This document shows positions 50,508 through 60,555 of a DNA stretch of 64,000 nt, in pieces. Source of the stretch: Anaerofilum hominis. Lineage in GTDB: Bacteria > Bacillota > Clostridia > Oscillospirales > Ruminococcaceae. The position numbers and the translations under genes are program-made. Position 1 is the stretch's first letter, and every line of letters begins with the position of its first letter. The DNA is taken from assembly GCF_014287275.1 (NCBI RefSeq), contig NZ_JACONZ010000001.1:310001-374000 (forward strand). The letters run 5' to 3'. The notes under the pieces are model-generated. The model was not told where the DNA came from, did not search any database, and saw only the letters and a program-made list of their open reading frames with translations.

Positions 50508-52922
50508 TCAGTGCGCCAGGGTCAGCGGCGCGTAGTTTGCCATGGTCTTTTTGACCCCCGCGGTATCAAACCTGATCTCAACGATCGTATCCCCGGCGAT
50601 GGGGGTCACTTTCAGCACCGTGCCGCGGCCGAACACCTTGTGCTCGACCAGATCGCCCGGCTTGAACGCGATGCCCGCCCCCCGCTTGGCCGCGGCCGTG
50701 GGGCGCGGGGCCGTGCCGGTCAGGCCGCTGCGGGCGGTAAAGCTGCGGAAAGACTCCGCCTGCCGCGTGGTCTCCCTCTGGCGGGCTGCGCCGGCGCTGA
50801 TGCGGGTGGTCGCCATCGCCGCGACAGGGCTCTCCTCCACCTGCAGCTCCCCCTCGCCGATCTCGGTCAAAAAGCGCGACTCGGGGTTGCGTTTGGTCTG
50901 CCCAAAGATCATGCGGGTGCGCGCGCAGGAGAGGTAAAGTTCTTTCTTTGCGCGGGTGATGCCCACATAGCACAGACGGCGCTCTTCCTCCAGGTCCTCG
51001 TCGGAATAGCGGCTCATCTCACCGGGGAAAACGCCCTCTTCCAGGCCCACCAGAAACACATAATCAAATTCCAGCCCTTTGGCCGCGTGCATGGTCATCA
51101 TGACCACGGTATCGGCCTCTTCATCATAGCCATCGATGTCCGAGATCAGGGCGACCTCTTCCAGATAGCCCTCCAGGCTGGCCTCGTCGCCCTTTTCATC
51201 CGCATAGGTCTTTACAGAGGAGACCAGTTCGCCCAGGTTTTCCAGGCGGGTGCGTCCCTCTTCTCCCTGTGCCTCCAGCATCTGTCGGTAACCGCTGCGG
51301 TCGATGACGGTGGAGACCAGTTCATCCAGCGGCTGCTCCTGCGCCGCGGCCGTCAGGTCGTCACAGATGGCGCAGAAATTTTTCAGCGGCACCAGCGCCC
51401 GCCCCAGGGCCGGGTAATTCTGTGCCTCCGCGATGACCTCCATCAGACCGCAGCCAAGGCCCGCGGCGATGCCGGCGGCCGCGTCCAGCGTGGCGGCGCC
51501 GATCTTGCGCGCGGGTTCGTTGATGATGCGGCGCAGGCGCAGGTCGTCGCGCGGGTTCGCGATCACCGACAGATAGGAGATGATATCCTTGACTTCTTTG
51601 CGGTCAAAGAAGCGGTGCCCGCCCACGATCTTATACGGGATGCCCGCACGGGCAAAATAGGTCTCGATCGGGCCGGACTGGGCGTTCATGCGGTAGAGGA
51701 CCGCATGGTCGCGCAGGTGCGCCCCGTTTTTCAGGTTCTGGCCGATGACCGAGGCGATATGCGCCGCCTCGTCCTGCTCATTGTCGGCGCGGTAAAGGCA
51801 GACCCTGTCGCCCTCGCCGTTGTCGGTCCACAGCGTCTTGCCCTTGCGCCCCACATTGTTTTTGATGACCCTGTTCGCAGCGTCCAGGATGCTGGTGGTG
51901 GAGCGGTAATTCTGTTCCAGCCGCACCACCTTGGCCCCGGGGAAATGCTGCTCAAAGCTGAGGATATTTTCGATGGTGGCGCCCCGGAAGCGGTAGATGC
52001 TCTGGTCGTCGTCGCCCACCACGCAGATGTTGTTGTGGCCGCCGGCCAGCAGGCTCACCAGCAGAAACTGTGCCACGCTGGTATCCTGGTATTCGTCCAC
52101 CAGGATGTACTGCCAGCGGTCGCGGTAGTATTCCAGCACGTCGGGATGCTCCTGAAACAAAAGCACGGTTTGATAGATGAGATCGTCAAAGTCCAGCGCC
52201 CCGGCGGAAAAAAGCCGTTTTGCATATCCCTCGTAGGCGGTCGCCACCAGCTTGGTGCGGTACTCGCTGGCCTGCGCCGCCGCCGCGGCCGGGCTGACCA
52301 TCTGGTCTTTCAGCCGGCCGATGGCGGAAAGCGCCGACTTGACGGGCAAAAATTTGTCGTCGATATTGTATTGCTTGTAGACCTCTTTCATGGCCCGCAG
52401 CGAGTCGTCGCTGTCGTAGATGGTGAAGCTTTTGGGATAGCCCAGATGCTCCGCCTCCCGCCGCAGGATGCGCACGCAGGCGGAATGGAACGTGCTGGCG
52501 GCGATGTCCTGCGCATCGCTGCCCAGCATGGCCTCCAGGCGCGTCTTCAGCTCGCCGGCCGCCTTGTTGGTAAAGGTGATGGCCAGCACATGCCAGGGCC
52601 GCACTGCGTTCACCGACAGCAGCGAGGCAAGGCGCGCCGTCAGCTTGCCACCGTCTTTCAGCAGCGCCTCCAGCGCGGCCACGTCCTCTTCCCCGGCGGT
52701 GCCGAAGATCTTGTCGCTGTCGTGGGCCGTGCCGTACCGCACCAGATTGGCGATGCGATTGACCAGCACCGTGGTCTTGCCGCTGCCCGCGCCTGCCAGG
52801 ATCAGCAGCGGGCCGTTGACGGTAAAGACCGCGTCCCGCTGCACCGGGTTGAGCCTGCCGAAGCTCGCCTCGATCACCTGTTTTCTGAGAGATAAAAATC
52901 GTTTTTCCAATTCGCTGCTCAT
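50508..52922 (-). CDS. pcrA: ATP-dependent DNA helicase PcrA/UvrD
   Basis: 804 residues; SF1 helicase in repair and replication restart. Motifs: LNPVQRDAV, Walker [11 protein letters not shown] (about 42-51), [63 protein letters not shown] and [12 protein letters not shown], then a C-terminal Tudor-like domain ([15 protein letters not shown]). An insertion of about 35 residues before motif Ia is as in some Clostridia. The ribosome binding site (GGCGGTG) is weak. Confidence 0.96.
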   Translation of the reverse strand: MSSELEKRFLSLRKQVIEASFGRLNPVQRDAVFTVNGPLLILAGAGSGKTTVLVNRIANLVRYGTAHDSDKIFGTAGEEDVAALEALLKDGGKLTARLASLLSVNAVRPWHVLAITFTNKAAGELKTRLEAMLGSDAQDIAASTFHSACVRILRREAEHLGYPKSFTIYDSDDSLRAMKEVYKQYNIDDKFLPVKSALSAIGRLKDQMVSPAAAAAQASEYRTKLVATAYEGYAKRLFSAGALDFDDLIYQTVLLFQEHPDVLEYYRDRWQYILVDEYQDTSVAQFLLVSLLAGGHNNICVVGDDDQSIYRFRGATIENILSFEQHFPGAKVVRLEQNYRSTTSILDAANRVIKNNVGRKGKTLWTDNGEGDRVCLYRADNEQDEAAHIASVIGQNLKNGAHLRDHAVLYRMNAQSGPIETYFARAGIPYKIVGGHRFFDRKEVKDIISYLSVIANPRDDLRLRRIINEPARKIGAATLDAAAGIAAGLGCGLMEVIAEAQNYPALGRALVPLKNFCAICDDLTAAAQEQPLDELVSTVIDRSGYRQMLEAQGEEGRTRLENLGELVSSVKTYADEKGDEASLEGYLEEVALISDIDGYDEEADTVVMMTMHAAKGLEFDYVFLVGLEEGVFPGEMSRYSDEDLEEERRLCYVGITRAKKELYLSCARTRMIFGQTKRNPESRFLTEIGEGELQVEESPVAAMATTRISAGAARQRETTRQAESFRSFTARSGLTGTAPRPTAAAKRGAGIAFKPGDLVEHKVFGRGTVLKVTPIAGDTIVEIRFDTAGVKKTMANYAPLTLAH

Positions 52923-53077
52923 CCGACACCGCCTACACTCTTTTTTGACCCTGCGCCGTGCCAGTGATCTCTGCGCGCCGCGCCTGCCAATGCAAAATCA
53001 AGTTTATTATATCACAATCGGGCCCCGAGGAAAAGGGCCACGGCCCTCTCGCCCGCCCGGCGGGAGGGCAAAACGAC

Positions 53078-53112
53078 AAAATTCCCGGACAGAAACTGTC
53101 CGGGAATTTTTC
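53078..53112 (-). terminator. Terminator after the decarboxylase beta-subunit gene
   Basis: AAATTCCCGGACAG aaa CTGTCCGGGAATTT, 14 bp, with T and A tracts on both strands. Confidence 0.9.
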
Positions 53113-53122
53113 AGGCTGAAGA

Positions 53123-54304
53123 TCAGCCCAGCATATTGATGAGGATACCTGCGGCCACAGCGCTGCCGATCACGCCCGCCACGTTGGGGCCCATGGCATG
53201 CATGAGCAGGAAGTTGGAGGGATCCTCCTGCTGGCCGACCTTCTGGGACACGCGGGCCGCCATCGGGACCGCGGAAACGCCGGCCGAGCCGATGAGCGGG
53301 TTGACCTTGCCGTGGGTGGCCCAGCACATGAGCTTGCCCAGCAGCACGCCGCCGGCAGTGCCGAAGCCAAAGGCGATGATGCCCAGCAGGATGATAAAGA
53401 GGGTCTGAGTGGTGAAGAAAGTGTCCGCGCTGGTCGTGCAGCCCACCGAGAAGCCGAGGAAGATGGTGATGATATTCATCAGCTCGTTGCCCGCGGTCTT
53501 GCAGATGCGCTCGACCACGCCCGACTCTTTCATCAGGTTGCCCAGCATCAGCATGCCCACCAGGGGGGCGGCGCTGGGCAGGATCAGCGAGATGAGGATG
53601 GTGCACATGATCGGGAAGATGACCTTTTCCGTCTTGGAGACCGGGCGCAGCTGAGTCATCTTGATCTGACGCTCTTTTTTGGTGGTGAGCGCTTTCATGA
53701 TGGGCGGCTGTATGACCGGTACCAGGGCCATATAGCTGTAGGCCGCCACAGCGATCGCGCCCAGCAGATGCGGGGCCAGCTTGGAGGTGACATAGATGGC
53801 AGTGGGGCCGTCCGCGCCGCCGATGATGCCGATGGAGCCGGCCTCCTGGGCGGTAAAGCCCAGCATCTTGGCGCCGAAGTAGGTCATGAAAATGCCCAGC
53901 TGCGCAGCCGCACCCAGCAGCAGGCTCTTGGGGTTGGAGATCAGCGGGCCGAAGTCGGTCATGGTGCCGATGCCCAGGAAGATCAGCGGCGGATAGATGC
54001 CCAGTTTGACGCCTAAGTATAGCATGTCCGCAAGGCCGCCGTTATTGAGCACATTCAGAAAATCCGGGTGGCCCGACTCGGTCAGGAAAAACTCCATATG
54101 GATGATGCCGGACCCCGGCAGGTTTGCCAGCAGCATGCCGAAAGCGATGGGCAGCAGCAGCAGCGGCTCGAACTGTTTGACGATCGCAAGGTACAGCAGT
54201 ACGCAGGCGATGACGATCATGATCAGATAACCCGGGTTCTCGATGATGCCCGCGAAGCCGGATTCCCGTGCGATACCGGCGACGGCGTCTAAAAATCCCT
54301 GCAT
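53123..54304 (-). CDS. Na+-translocating decarboxylase beta subunit
   Basis: 393 residues with about ten membrane helices; couples decarboxylation of a carboxybiotin intermediate to Na+ export. The ion-pathway motif [22 protein letters not shown] contains the essential Asp, and [12 protein letters not shown] and [19 protein letters not shown] match the OadB/GcdB/MmdB family. The gene lies 18 bp after the small gamma-type subunit. The carboxyltransferase (alpha) and biotin carrier are not in the window, so the substrate (oxaloacetate, glutaconyl- or methylmalonyl-CoA) cannot be told. Confidence 0.95.
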   Translation of the reverse strand: MQGFLDAVAGIARESGFAGIIENPGYLIMIVIACVLLYLAIVKQFEPLLLLPIAFGMLLANLPGSGIIHMEFFLTESGHPDFLNVLNNGGLADMLYLGVKLGIYPPLIFLGIGTMTDFGPLISNPKSLLLGAAAQLGIFMTYFGAKMLGFTAQEAGSIGIIGGADGPTAIYVTSKLAPHLLGAIAVAAYSYMALVPVIQPPIMKALTTKKERQIKMTQLRPVSKTEKVIFPIMCTILISLILPSAAPLVGMLMLGNLMKESGVVERICKTAGNELMNIITIFLGFSVGCTTSADTFFTTQTLFIILLGIIAFGFGTAGGVLLGKLMCWATHGKVNPLIGSAGVSAVPMAARVSQKVGQQEDPSNFLLMHAMGPNVAGVIGSAVAAGILINMLG

Positions 54305-54322
54305 GGTTAATCGTCCCCTCTC

Positions 54323-54679
54323 TTAAAATGGTTCAGTGTAGGAATACACTGCCGCAAGGCCCCAGCCGTTTTTCCGCGCGGGCGCCTTGGCGATGCTGCG
54401 CACGGCGACCGGCCCGTCAGATACGGCGGCCACGGCGGCGCTGATCGCAGCGACGACCTCGCCGGAGATGCCGGCCTGTACCACGGGGGCCGGGGCTGCG
54501 GGGGCCGCCTTTGCCGCGGGGGCGGGGACAGCCTTGGCGGCCTCCGTCTTGGCTTTCTTCTTGTTGTCGATGCTCACAAAGATCTTGCCCTGCAGGGTAA
54601 TGATCAGATAGAGCAGTACCAGAATGGCAAAGACCAGAACCAAACCCGTGATGATCACGGTAGCAACACTTGGCTCCAT
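54323..54679 (-). CDS. OadG/gamma-type decarboxylase subunit
   Basis: 118 residues: one N-terminal membrane helix (VIITGLVLVFAILVLLYLIITL), a charged segment, an Ala/Pro-rich flexible linker (about 45-68) and a short conserved tail (ISGEVVAAISAAVAAVS). This matches OadG_epsilon-type small subunits that tether the complex and bind zinc/carrier. AAGGAGGG precedes the ATG, and a perfect TATAAT promoter is just upstream. First gene of the two-gene decarboxylase unit. Confidence 0.85.
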   Translation of the reverse strand: MEPSVATVIITGLVLVFAILVLLYLIITLQGKIFVSIDNKKKAKTEAAKAVPAPAAKAAPAAPAPVVQAGISGEVVAAISAAVAAVSDGPVAVRSIAKAPARKNGWGLAAVYSYTEPF

Positions 54680-54714
54680 TTCAGATCCCTCCTTAAAAAG
54701 CGATATCTTTTTGT

Positions 54715-54743
54715 ATTATAATTGATTTGAGATTTTGTTTCAA
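54715..54743 (-). promoter_or_regulatory. Promoter of the decarboxylase operon
   Basis: TTGAAA, 17-bp spacer, TATAAT on the minus strand, about 35 bp before the start codon. Confidence 0.8.
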
Positions 54744-55022
54744 CAGGCAAAACCACAAATCGTTAATTTTTTGGCAATATTTTTTTAATCAAGATCCGGC
54801 GGGCCGCACACGGGGGCCTGTGCCCGTGCCCGGGCGGCTGCAGCTGCATCTACTCATCTCCGACCTGCAAGTACGGTGCCTGCCGACGCCCGCGCCCGGA
54901 CGCGTAAAGCGCGGGCGAAAAAAAGAGCCCCCGGGCGGCCGCCCGGGGGAAAGCGTGAAGCGGCCTGCGCCGCGGCGCCCACAGCGGGACGCCCGCCCCG
55001 GCCAAGCCGCTTTGCAGCCTTT
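54744..55022. other. Intergenic region between mreB and the decarboxylase operon
   Basis: Holds the mreB terminator at 54914-54949. The remainder is GC-rich and featureless, apart from an AT-rich patch near 54755-54790 that adjoins the decarboxylase promoter. Confidence 0.5.
54914..54949 (-). terminator. Terminator after mreB
   Basis: A perfect 22-bp palindrome, CCCCCGGGCGG / CCGCCCGGGGG, followed on the minus strand by CTCTTTTTTT. Confidence 0.8.
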
Positions 55023-56048
55023 TTATCTTCTGCCGATGCCCGGCGTCGCGTCCCGGAAGCCGGATTCCAGCCGGTCCGCCATCGAAAGGCTCATGCCGGT
55101 GCCGCGCGCCACGCAGTTGACCGGGTCCTCAGCGGCCTGCGTCCGGATCTTGAGGCGGCGCGACATATACAGGCTCAGGCCCGGCAGCAGCGCGCCGCCG
55201 CCGGTCAGCAGCATGCCCTCGGTATAGATGTCTCCCGCCAGTTCAGGGGGCGTGCGCTCCAATACGGCATGGATGGCGGTCGCCAGTTCTTCCACACACT
55301 CTGTAATGGCCTCATAGAGGTCCCCGGTGGTCACGAGCTGGCGCCTGGGCAGGCCGTTTTCCAGGCTGCGCCCCTTGACCTCCATGGAGGCCGAAAAACC
55401 GGCCTCCGGCGCGCAGCAGCCCACGGTGCGCTTGAGGATCTCGGCGGTCTTTTCCCCGATCGCCAGCTTGAATTTATCCCTCACCACCCGCACGATGGCC
55501 GCGTCCAGCGTGTTGCCGGCCACCTTGATGGAGCTGGACTGCACTTTGCCCCCCATCGAGATCACCGCGATGTCGCTGGTGCCGCCGCCGATGTCCACCA
55601 CCAGATGTCCCCGCGGGCGGGTGATGTCGATGCCCGCCCCAAGGGCGGCAGCGATGGGCTCATCGATCAAAAAAACCTGCCGCGCCCCCGCCGCCACCAC
55701 GGCTTCCACCGCGGCGTCGCTCTCGATGCCGGAGATCGCCGCGGGCACGCACACCGCGACCCGCGGCTTCACCACCGGGGACTGGTAAGCTTTGACGAGA
55801 AAGCGGCGGACGATCTCGCGGGTGAGGACGTGGTCGGAGATGACCCCGTCCTTGAGCGGGCGCACCGCCATGATATGGGCCGGCGTGCGTCCCACCATGC
55901 GGTAGGCATCGTCCCCCACCGCCAGCACCTTGCCCGTATCGGTGTCCACCGCCACCACGGTGGGCTCGCTCAGCACGATGCCCTTGCCCTCTACATAGAT
56001 CACCACCGAGGTGGTGCCAAGGTCGATCCCGATATCATTCTGTGCCAT
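55023..56048 (-). CDS. mreB: Rod-shape protein of the MreB/Mbl family
   Basis: 341 residues; actin-like ATPase guiding cell-wall synthesis. Phosphate loops DIGIDLGTTSVVIYVEGKG near the start and DIGGGTSDIAVIS about 155-167, plus LTGGGALLPGLS and the hydrophobic N-terminal region absent in actin. ATG at 56048 with AAAGGAG upstream. It overlaps the comF gene by 14 bp. mreC/mreD are not nearby, so it is more likely an additional or orphan MreB/Mbl homologue. Confidence 0.93.
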   Translation of the reverse strand: MAQNDIGIDLGTTSVVIYVEGKGIVLSEPTVVAVDTDTGKVLAVGDDAYRMVGRTPAHIMAVRPLKDGVISDHVLTREIVRRFLVKAYQSPVVKPRVAVCVPAAISGIESDAAVEAVVAAGARQVFLIDEPIAAALGAGIDITRPRGHLVVDIGGGTSDIAVISMGGKVQSSSIKVAGNTLDAAIVRVVRDKFKLAIGEKTAEILKRTVGCCAPEAGFSASMEVKGRSLENGLPRRQLVTTGDLYEAITECVEELATAIHAVLERTPPELAGDIYTEGMLLTGGGALLPGLSLYMSRRLKIRTQAAEDPVNCVARGTGMSLSMADRLESGFRDATPGIGRR

Positions 56049-56757
56049 GCCTGCGTTCTCCTTTCCCTGCTTTGCGCGCTCCCGGCCGCGGCGTCGCCGC
56101 AAACACCACGGCCCACACCGATGCGGCGCCGCCCGCCCTGAGCATCTTTGCACATTCGTCCAGCGTGGCGCCGCTGGTCGCGACGTCGTCGCAGAGCAGC
56201 ACCCTGCGCCCCTGCACAGCGGCGGTGCCCCGCAGGCCGAACGCCCCCAGCAGGTTGGCTTTCCGCTCTGCGAGCGGCAGCTCGTGCTGGCGCCTGGTCT
56301 CAAATTCCTTTATCAGTATATCATCCCAAAGCGGGATTGCAAGCGCCCCGGACAGCGCGCGGGCCAGCAGCAGCGGCACGTCGTACCCGCGGCGGCGGCG
56401 CTCTTTTTTGGTGGAGGGCACCGGCATCACGCCGTCAAAGGGCCCTCCCGGCTCCAGCTGCGCCGCCAGGGCCGCCATCTCTCTGCCATAAACTGCCGCC
56501 AGGCCGCAGGCGCCCTCAAATTTCAGCCGGCGGACCCCCTGCCGGATGGGCCCGGCATAGGCGTAACAGGCCGCGCCCCCGTCCAGAAACGCGAACCGCC
56601 GCCCCTCCCCGTCCAGCAGGGCCGACGGCCCAAAAAGGCGGCATTCCTCCACCCGCGGCGCGCACTCACAGCCGGGCGCAAACCCCATCACCTGCCCGCA
56701 GTAGGGGCAGCGGCGGGGGAAAAACAGATTTTTCAAAGCGGCAGACGCTTTTTCCAT
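56035..56757 (-). CDS. ComF-family phosphoribosyltransferase-like protein
   Basis: 240 residues: N-terminal zinc pair (RRCPYCGQVM..PGCECA) and a PRTase domain with IRQGVRRLKFEG, VMPVPSTKKERRRRGYDVPLLLA and the PRPP loop VLLCDDVATSGATLDEC. ComF homologues act in natural transformation, probably in the cytosol beside the uptake helicase; the gene lies next to recD2, consistent with a DNA-processing role. Its last bases overlap mreB, so both are co-expressed. Confidence 0.92.
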   Translation of the reverse strand: MEKASAALKNLFFPRRCPYCGQVMGFAPGCECAPRVEECRLFGPSALLDGEGRRFAFLDGGAACYAYAGPIRQGVRRLKFEGACGLAAVYGREMAALAAQLEPGGPFDGVMPVPSTKKERRRRGYDVPLLLARALSGALAIPLWDDILIKEFETRRQHELPLAERKANLLGAFGLRGTAAVQGRRVLLCDDVATSGATLDECAKMLRAGGAASVWAVVFAATPRPGARKAGKGERRHGTE

Positions 56758-56777
56758 TTCGCGCTCCCCTCCCGCGC

Positions 56778-58973
56778 TCAGCAGACGCTTTCATCCTGCA
56801 GCAGCCGCGTCAGGCAGGAATAGCGCAGCATCTTGCGGTCGTTTTCGATCATCGCGTGCAGGGTGCCGCGACTGCCCGCCAACACCAGCAGCTGCTTTGC
56901 CCGGGTCACGCCCGTATAGATCAGGTTGCGGTAACACAGGCGCTTGGGGGTATCCGCCGCCACCGGCAGCACCACCGCCCCAAACTCGCTGCCCTGGCTT
57001 TTGTGGATGGTGACCGCATAGGCGATCTCCAATTCGCGGATGTTCTCGCCGGAGTAGGTGAGCAGCCGGTCGTCCGCGCGCACCCGCAGGCTGCCCGCCC
57101 GCGGGTCCACCGCCTCTATAACGCCGAGATCGCCGTTAAAAGCCCCCACGCCGCCCTCGCCGTCTTCCCGCTCATAGAGGATGTCATAGTTGTTGCGCAC
57201 CTGCATGACCTTGTCCCCCTCGCGGTAGGTGACGCCAAAATAGGTCAGCTGCCGTTTGCCGGGCCCCGGCGGATTGAGCAGCTGCTGCAGCCGCGCGTTG
57301 AGCGCCGCGGTGCCCGTGGGGCCCAGCTTGCTGGGGCAGAGCACCTGGATATCCTCCACCGGGTCAAAGCCATAGGTCCTGGGCAGCCGCGCGGACACCA
57401 GCTCGCACACCAGCTCCTGACACGCTTCCCCGTCCGCCTGCAGAAAAAAGCAGTCTCCCTCGCGCGCGTTGGGCTCCGGGTCCTCGCCGGACACGATGCG
57501 GTGGGCCGTGCGCACGATCTGGCTCTCAGCCGCCTGACGGAAGATCTCGGTCAGCCGTACCACCGGCACCACGCCGGAGTCCACCACGTCCCGCAGCACG
57601 TTGCCCGGGCCCACACTGGGCAGCTGGTCGCCGTCCCCCACCAGGACGATCTTGCACTGGGGCCTCAGGGCACGCAGCAGGCTTTCAAACAGCTGCACGT
57701 CCACCATGCTCATCTCATCGACAATGACCACGTCGCATTTGAGCGGGTTCTTCTCATTATGGGTGAAGCGGATCTGGTCCGGGCCGCTGTAGTCCACCTC
57801 CAGCAGCCGGTGGATGGTCTTGGCCTCGCGGCGGCAAAGCTCGCTCATCCGCTTGGCGGCGCGGCCGGTGGGCGCCGCCAGGAACACCCGGTCCGCCTGC
57901 TGTTCAAACAGCGCGATGATGGCGTTGATGGCGGTGGTCTTGCCGGTGCCCGGCCCCCCGGTAAGCACCATGCAGTTGCTGGTGAGGGCGGTCGCTATGG
58001 CCTGCCGCTGCAGCGGCGCGTAGCGGATGCCCCCGGTAAGTTCCAGCAGGCCGATGGCCTTGTCCGGGTCTTTCATCTTCTGCAGCGGCAGGGACATCAG
58101 GGCTTTCAGATGCCCCGCCACCAGCATCTCCGCGCGCAGAAACTCGGGCAGATAGATATACTCGGCTCCGTCGTATTCCAGCGCGTCAAACTCCCCCTCC
58201 GCCAGGCCTGCATCCAGCGTTTCGCGCAGGGTGGGCTCGTCCACCCCCAAAAAGCGCGCCGCCGTGGGCAGCAGCTTAAAGGCCGGCAGGCAGGTGTGCC
58301 CGTTGCCGTTGTTGTGGCGCAGGATAAAGGCCAGGCCCGCCTGGATGCGGATCCTGGCCTCCCGCTCAAAATTCATCTCTGCGGCGATATCGTCGGCCCG
58401 GTCAAAGGGCAGATAGACCGGCGCGCCGCAAAGCAGGTAAGGATTTTCATGGATCAGGTCCAGCGTTGCGGGCCCCAGCGCCCGGTAAAGCGCAATGGCC
58501 GACGCGGCGGGGAGGCCCAGCCGCGCCAGGGCGGTGATCGCCTCCCGCACGCCGAAAACGCGCCGGAACTCCTCGCTGGCCGCCCGCGCCTTGGACGCGG
58601 TCATCCCCTTGACCTTTGCCAGCAGCTCCGGCTGGTTTTCGATGACAAAAAGCGTGTCGGCGCCAAATTCGTCCACAATGCGGCGCGCGGTGACGGGACC
58701 GATGCCGGGCAGCACGCCGCTGGCAAGATACCGCAGCACCGCCGCGGTGTCCTGCGGCAGGCGGCAGGTGAAAGAATTGACCCTGAACTGGGGGCCAAAG
58801 CTGGGATGGGTGACGAACTCACCCTCCAGATCGACCTCTTCGCCCTCGGCCACCCCCGGCATGGTGCCCACAGCGGTCACCAGCTCGCCCTCCGCGTCCA
58901 ATTCCACCACGGCAAACCCGGTGTCGGTATTGGCAAAGGTGATATGCTCCACCGAGCCGGACAGATGCTCCAT
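56778..58973 (-). CDS. recD2: RecD2-type ATP-dependent DNA helicase
   Basis: 731 residues; SF1B 5'-3' helicase in repair. The N-terminal region has an OB-like part and helix-hairpin-helix (LPGIGPVTARRIVDEFG), Walker A LTGGPGTGKTT (337-347), AAPTGRAAKRMSE, VDEMSMVD, GDGDQLPSVGPGNVL and the C-terminal AVTIHKSQGSEF. It lacks RecB/RecC partners nearby, as expected for RecD2. First gene of a recD2-comF-mreB unit (20-bp gap, then overlap). Confidence 0.95.
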   Translation of the reverse strand: MEHLSGSVEHITFANTDTGFAVVELDAEGELVTAVGTMPGVAEGEEVDLEGEFVTHPSFGPQFRVNSFTCRLPQDTAAVLRYLASGVLPGIGPVTARRIVDEFGADTLFVIENQPELLAKVKGMTASKARAASEEFRRVFGVREAITALARLGLPAASAIALYRALGPATLDLIHENPYLLCGAPVYLPFDRADDIAAEMNFEREARIRIQAGLAFILRHNNGNGHTCLPAFKLLPTAARFLGVDEPTLRETLDAGLAEGEFDALEYDGAEYIYLPEFLRAEMLVAGHLKALMSLPLQKMKDPDKAIGLLELTGGIRYAPLQRQAIATALTSNCMVLTGGPGTGKTTAINAIIALFEQQADRVFLAAPTGRAAKRMSELCRREAKTIHRLLEVDYSGPDQIRFTHNEKNPLKCDVVIVDEMSMVDVQLFESLLRALRPQCKIVLVGDGDQLPSVGPGNVLRDVVDSGVVPVVRLTEIFRQAAESQIVRTAHRIVSGEDPEPNAREGDCFFLQADGEACQELVCELVSARLPRTYGFDPVEDIQVLCPSKLGPTGTAALNARLQQLLNPPGPGKRQLTYFGVTYREGDKVMQVRNNYDILYEREDGEGGVGAFNGDLGVIEAVDPRAGSLRVRADDRLLTYSGENIRELEIAYAVTIHKSQGSEFGAVVLPVAADTPKRLCYRNLIYTGVTRAKQLLVLAGSRGTLHAMIENDRKMLRYSCLTRLLQDESVC

Positions 58974-59029
58974 GCGCCCGCCTCCTTCCCGTCCCCGTCT
59001 TTCTACAGCCCCGCGGCCGTACCCTGTTA

Positions 59030-59365
59030 TTATAAATCTTCGGCCGGGCTTTGTAAATGCAGCTCCCTTATCACGGCGGCCTCCAAATCGCAGGAAGCCG
59101 CAAAAGCGACCCCGCGCAGGCCCGCCGCGGGCATCGGGGCGTCCGGCACGCTGTCCCCCATGCCGGCGATCACCTGGCAGCGGGGCAGTTTCTGCCGCAC
59201 CATGGCGGTGATCTCCAGCACCTGGGCGGGCGATACCGGCCCGGGCAGCACCAGCACCGCCTCTTCATTTTTTGGTTTTTCCATCCCCTCGGAAAACAGC
59301 TCCGCCAGATAATACGCCCCCAGCACCGCCATGCCGGTGATCAGGATCACGAGCAGACTGTTCAC
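59030..59365 (-). CDS. Small hypothetical protein with N-terminal membrane anchor
   Basis: 111 residues. Residues 4-23 form one hydrophobic helix (LLVILITGMAVLGAYYLAEL), the rest is a soluble domain with LPGPVSPAQVLEITAMVRQKLP and LRGVAFAASCDLEAAVIREL. No family is recognised. GGGGGC before the ATG is a weak ribosome binding site. It lies between the recD2 operon and the divergent queH gene and could be the first gene of the recD2 transcript (56-bp gap). Confidence 0.6.
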   Translation of the reverse strand: MNSLLVILITGMAVLGAYYLAELFSEGMEKPKNEEAVLVLPGPVSPAQVLEITAMVRQKLPRCQVIAGMGDSVPDAPMPAAGLRGVAFAASCDLEAAVIRELHLQSPAEDL

Positions 59366-59461
59366 AAGACAAGCCCCCTTTTGGCCGCCGTTGGGCCGCC
59401 GTTTTTTATCTGCGCCATCTTATGCGCACAGGGGCGATCCTGTGAAAAGCGCCGCCTTTGT

Positions 59462-59489
59462 TTGACTTTTTGGCCTCTTTTCCTATACT
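59462..59489 (+). promoter_or_regulatory. Promoter of queH
   Basis: TTGACT, 16-bp spacer, TATACT, about 45 bp before the GTG start. Confidence 0.65.
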
Positions 59490-59532
59490 TATTACAGAGA
59501 AGCAAAGCAAACTCTGTCAGGGAGGCCCCGCT

Positions 59533-60243
59533 GTGATCAACTATCAAAAAGAGCTGGAAAAGATCCTTGCCCGCCTGCGGCCGGAAGAAAACCGGCCGCG
59601 GCTGCTGCTGCACTGCTGCTGCGCCCCCTGCAGCAGCTACGTGCTCGAATATCTCAGCCGCTATTTTTCCATCACGGCTGATTTTTATAACCCCAACATC
59701 TCCCCCCGCCAGGAGCATGACCACCGCGCCGCCGAGCTGCGCCGCCTCATCGGCGAGCTGCCGCTCTCCTCGCCCGTGCTTTTTGAGGCCGTGCCCTATG
59801 AGCCCCAGCGGTTTGCCGAGATCGCGCGCGGGCTGGAGGACTGCCCCGAAGGCGGCGAGCGCTGCCTGCGCTGTTACCGGCTGCGGCTGGAACAGGCCGC
59901 CCGGCGCGCCAAGGAGGGCGGTTTTGACTGGTTCACCACCACCCTTACGATCAGCCCGCTCAAAAACGCCGCCCGCCTCAACCAGATCGGCGCGGAGCTG
60001 GCGGAGGAATACGGCGTGCGCTTTCTCCCCTCCGACTTTAAAAAGCGCGAGGGCTATAAGCGCAGCATCGAGCTGTCGAAAGAGTACGGGCTTTACCGGC
60101 AGGACTACTGCGGCTGCGCTTTCAGCCGCGCGGCGCGGGAAAGCGAACTTGCCGCGCGGGCCAAGGCGGACAGCCCCGCGGAAAATGCCGGCGGGCAGGC
60201 CGCCTCTCCCCCCTGCCCGCCGCCCCGCGGCGACAAGCTATAG
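59533..60243 (+). CDS. queH: Epoxyqueuosine reductase QueH
   Basis: 236 residues; last step of queuosine tRNA modification by the non-cobalamin enzyme. Conserved Cys motifs: LLHCCCAPCSSY (Cys28-30, 33), GERCLRCYRLR and DYCGCAF for Fe-S cluster binding and catalysis. Start: GTG 59533 preceded by GGGAGG; the frame upstream has no better start. The C-terminal 35 residues are Ala/Pro-rich and less conserved. Ends with a terminator at 60378. Confidence 0.94.
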   Translation: MINYQKELEKILARLRPEENRPRLLLHCCCAPCSSYVLEYLSRYFSITADFYNPNISPRQEHDHRAAELRRLIGELPLSSPVLFEAVPYEPQRFAEIARGLEDCPEGGERCLRCYRLRLEQAARRAKEGGFDWFTTTLTISPLKNAARLNQIGAELAEEYGVRFLPSDFKKREGYKRSIELSKEYGLYRQDYCGCAFSRAARESELAARAKADSPAENAGGQAASPPCPPPRGDKL

Positions 60244-60377
60244 AAGCCCGGCGCGCGCCGGGGCGCTTTTGCGGCGGCGCCGCATTTTCAAAGATGGGGC
60301 CCGCCCCCGCCTTTTCCGGCGCAAAAAAAGCGGCGGGACGCAGGCCCGCCCCACCGTCTTTTCTGCATACGCCGGCA

Positions 60378-60408
60378 GCGGCGGCCCCAAGCGGGCCGCC
60401 GCGTTTTT
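60378..60408 (+). terminator. Terminator after queH
   Basis: GCGGCGGCCC / GGGCCGCCGC followed by GTTTTTG, 135 bp after the stop. Confidence 0.75.
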
Positions 60409-60444
60409 GTCTGCCGCGAACGCGTCTTGAACCGTTTTTTAAAA

Positions 60445-60527
60445 TTTTAACCGCATTTTAACGCTTCTTTTGCCCATTTGCCTTTTTCTGTCTTTTAACC
60501 TTCTGCAAAAACGGCAATACTTTTAAC
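60445..60527. repeat. Four TTTTAAC direct repeats upstream of the recombinase
   Basis: TTTTAAC starts at 60445, 60456, 60493 and 60521 in an AT-rich stretch, the first two 11 bp apart and the last touching a possible -10 (TATATT). Likely regulator or recombinase binding sites that control the next gene. Confidence 0.45.
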
Positions 60528-60555
60528 TATATTGCTTTTTTGAGGAGGAACCAAA

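Noticed and set aside
56148..59312. 1054-codon plus-strand frame opposite comF and recD2
   Set aside because: Antisense to genes with full catalytic motif sets; low-complexity product.
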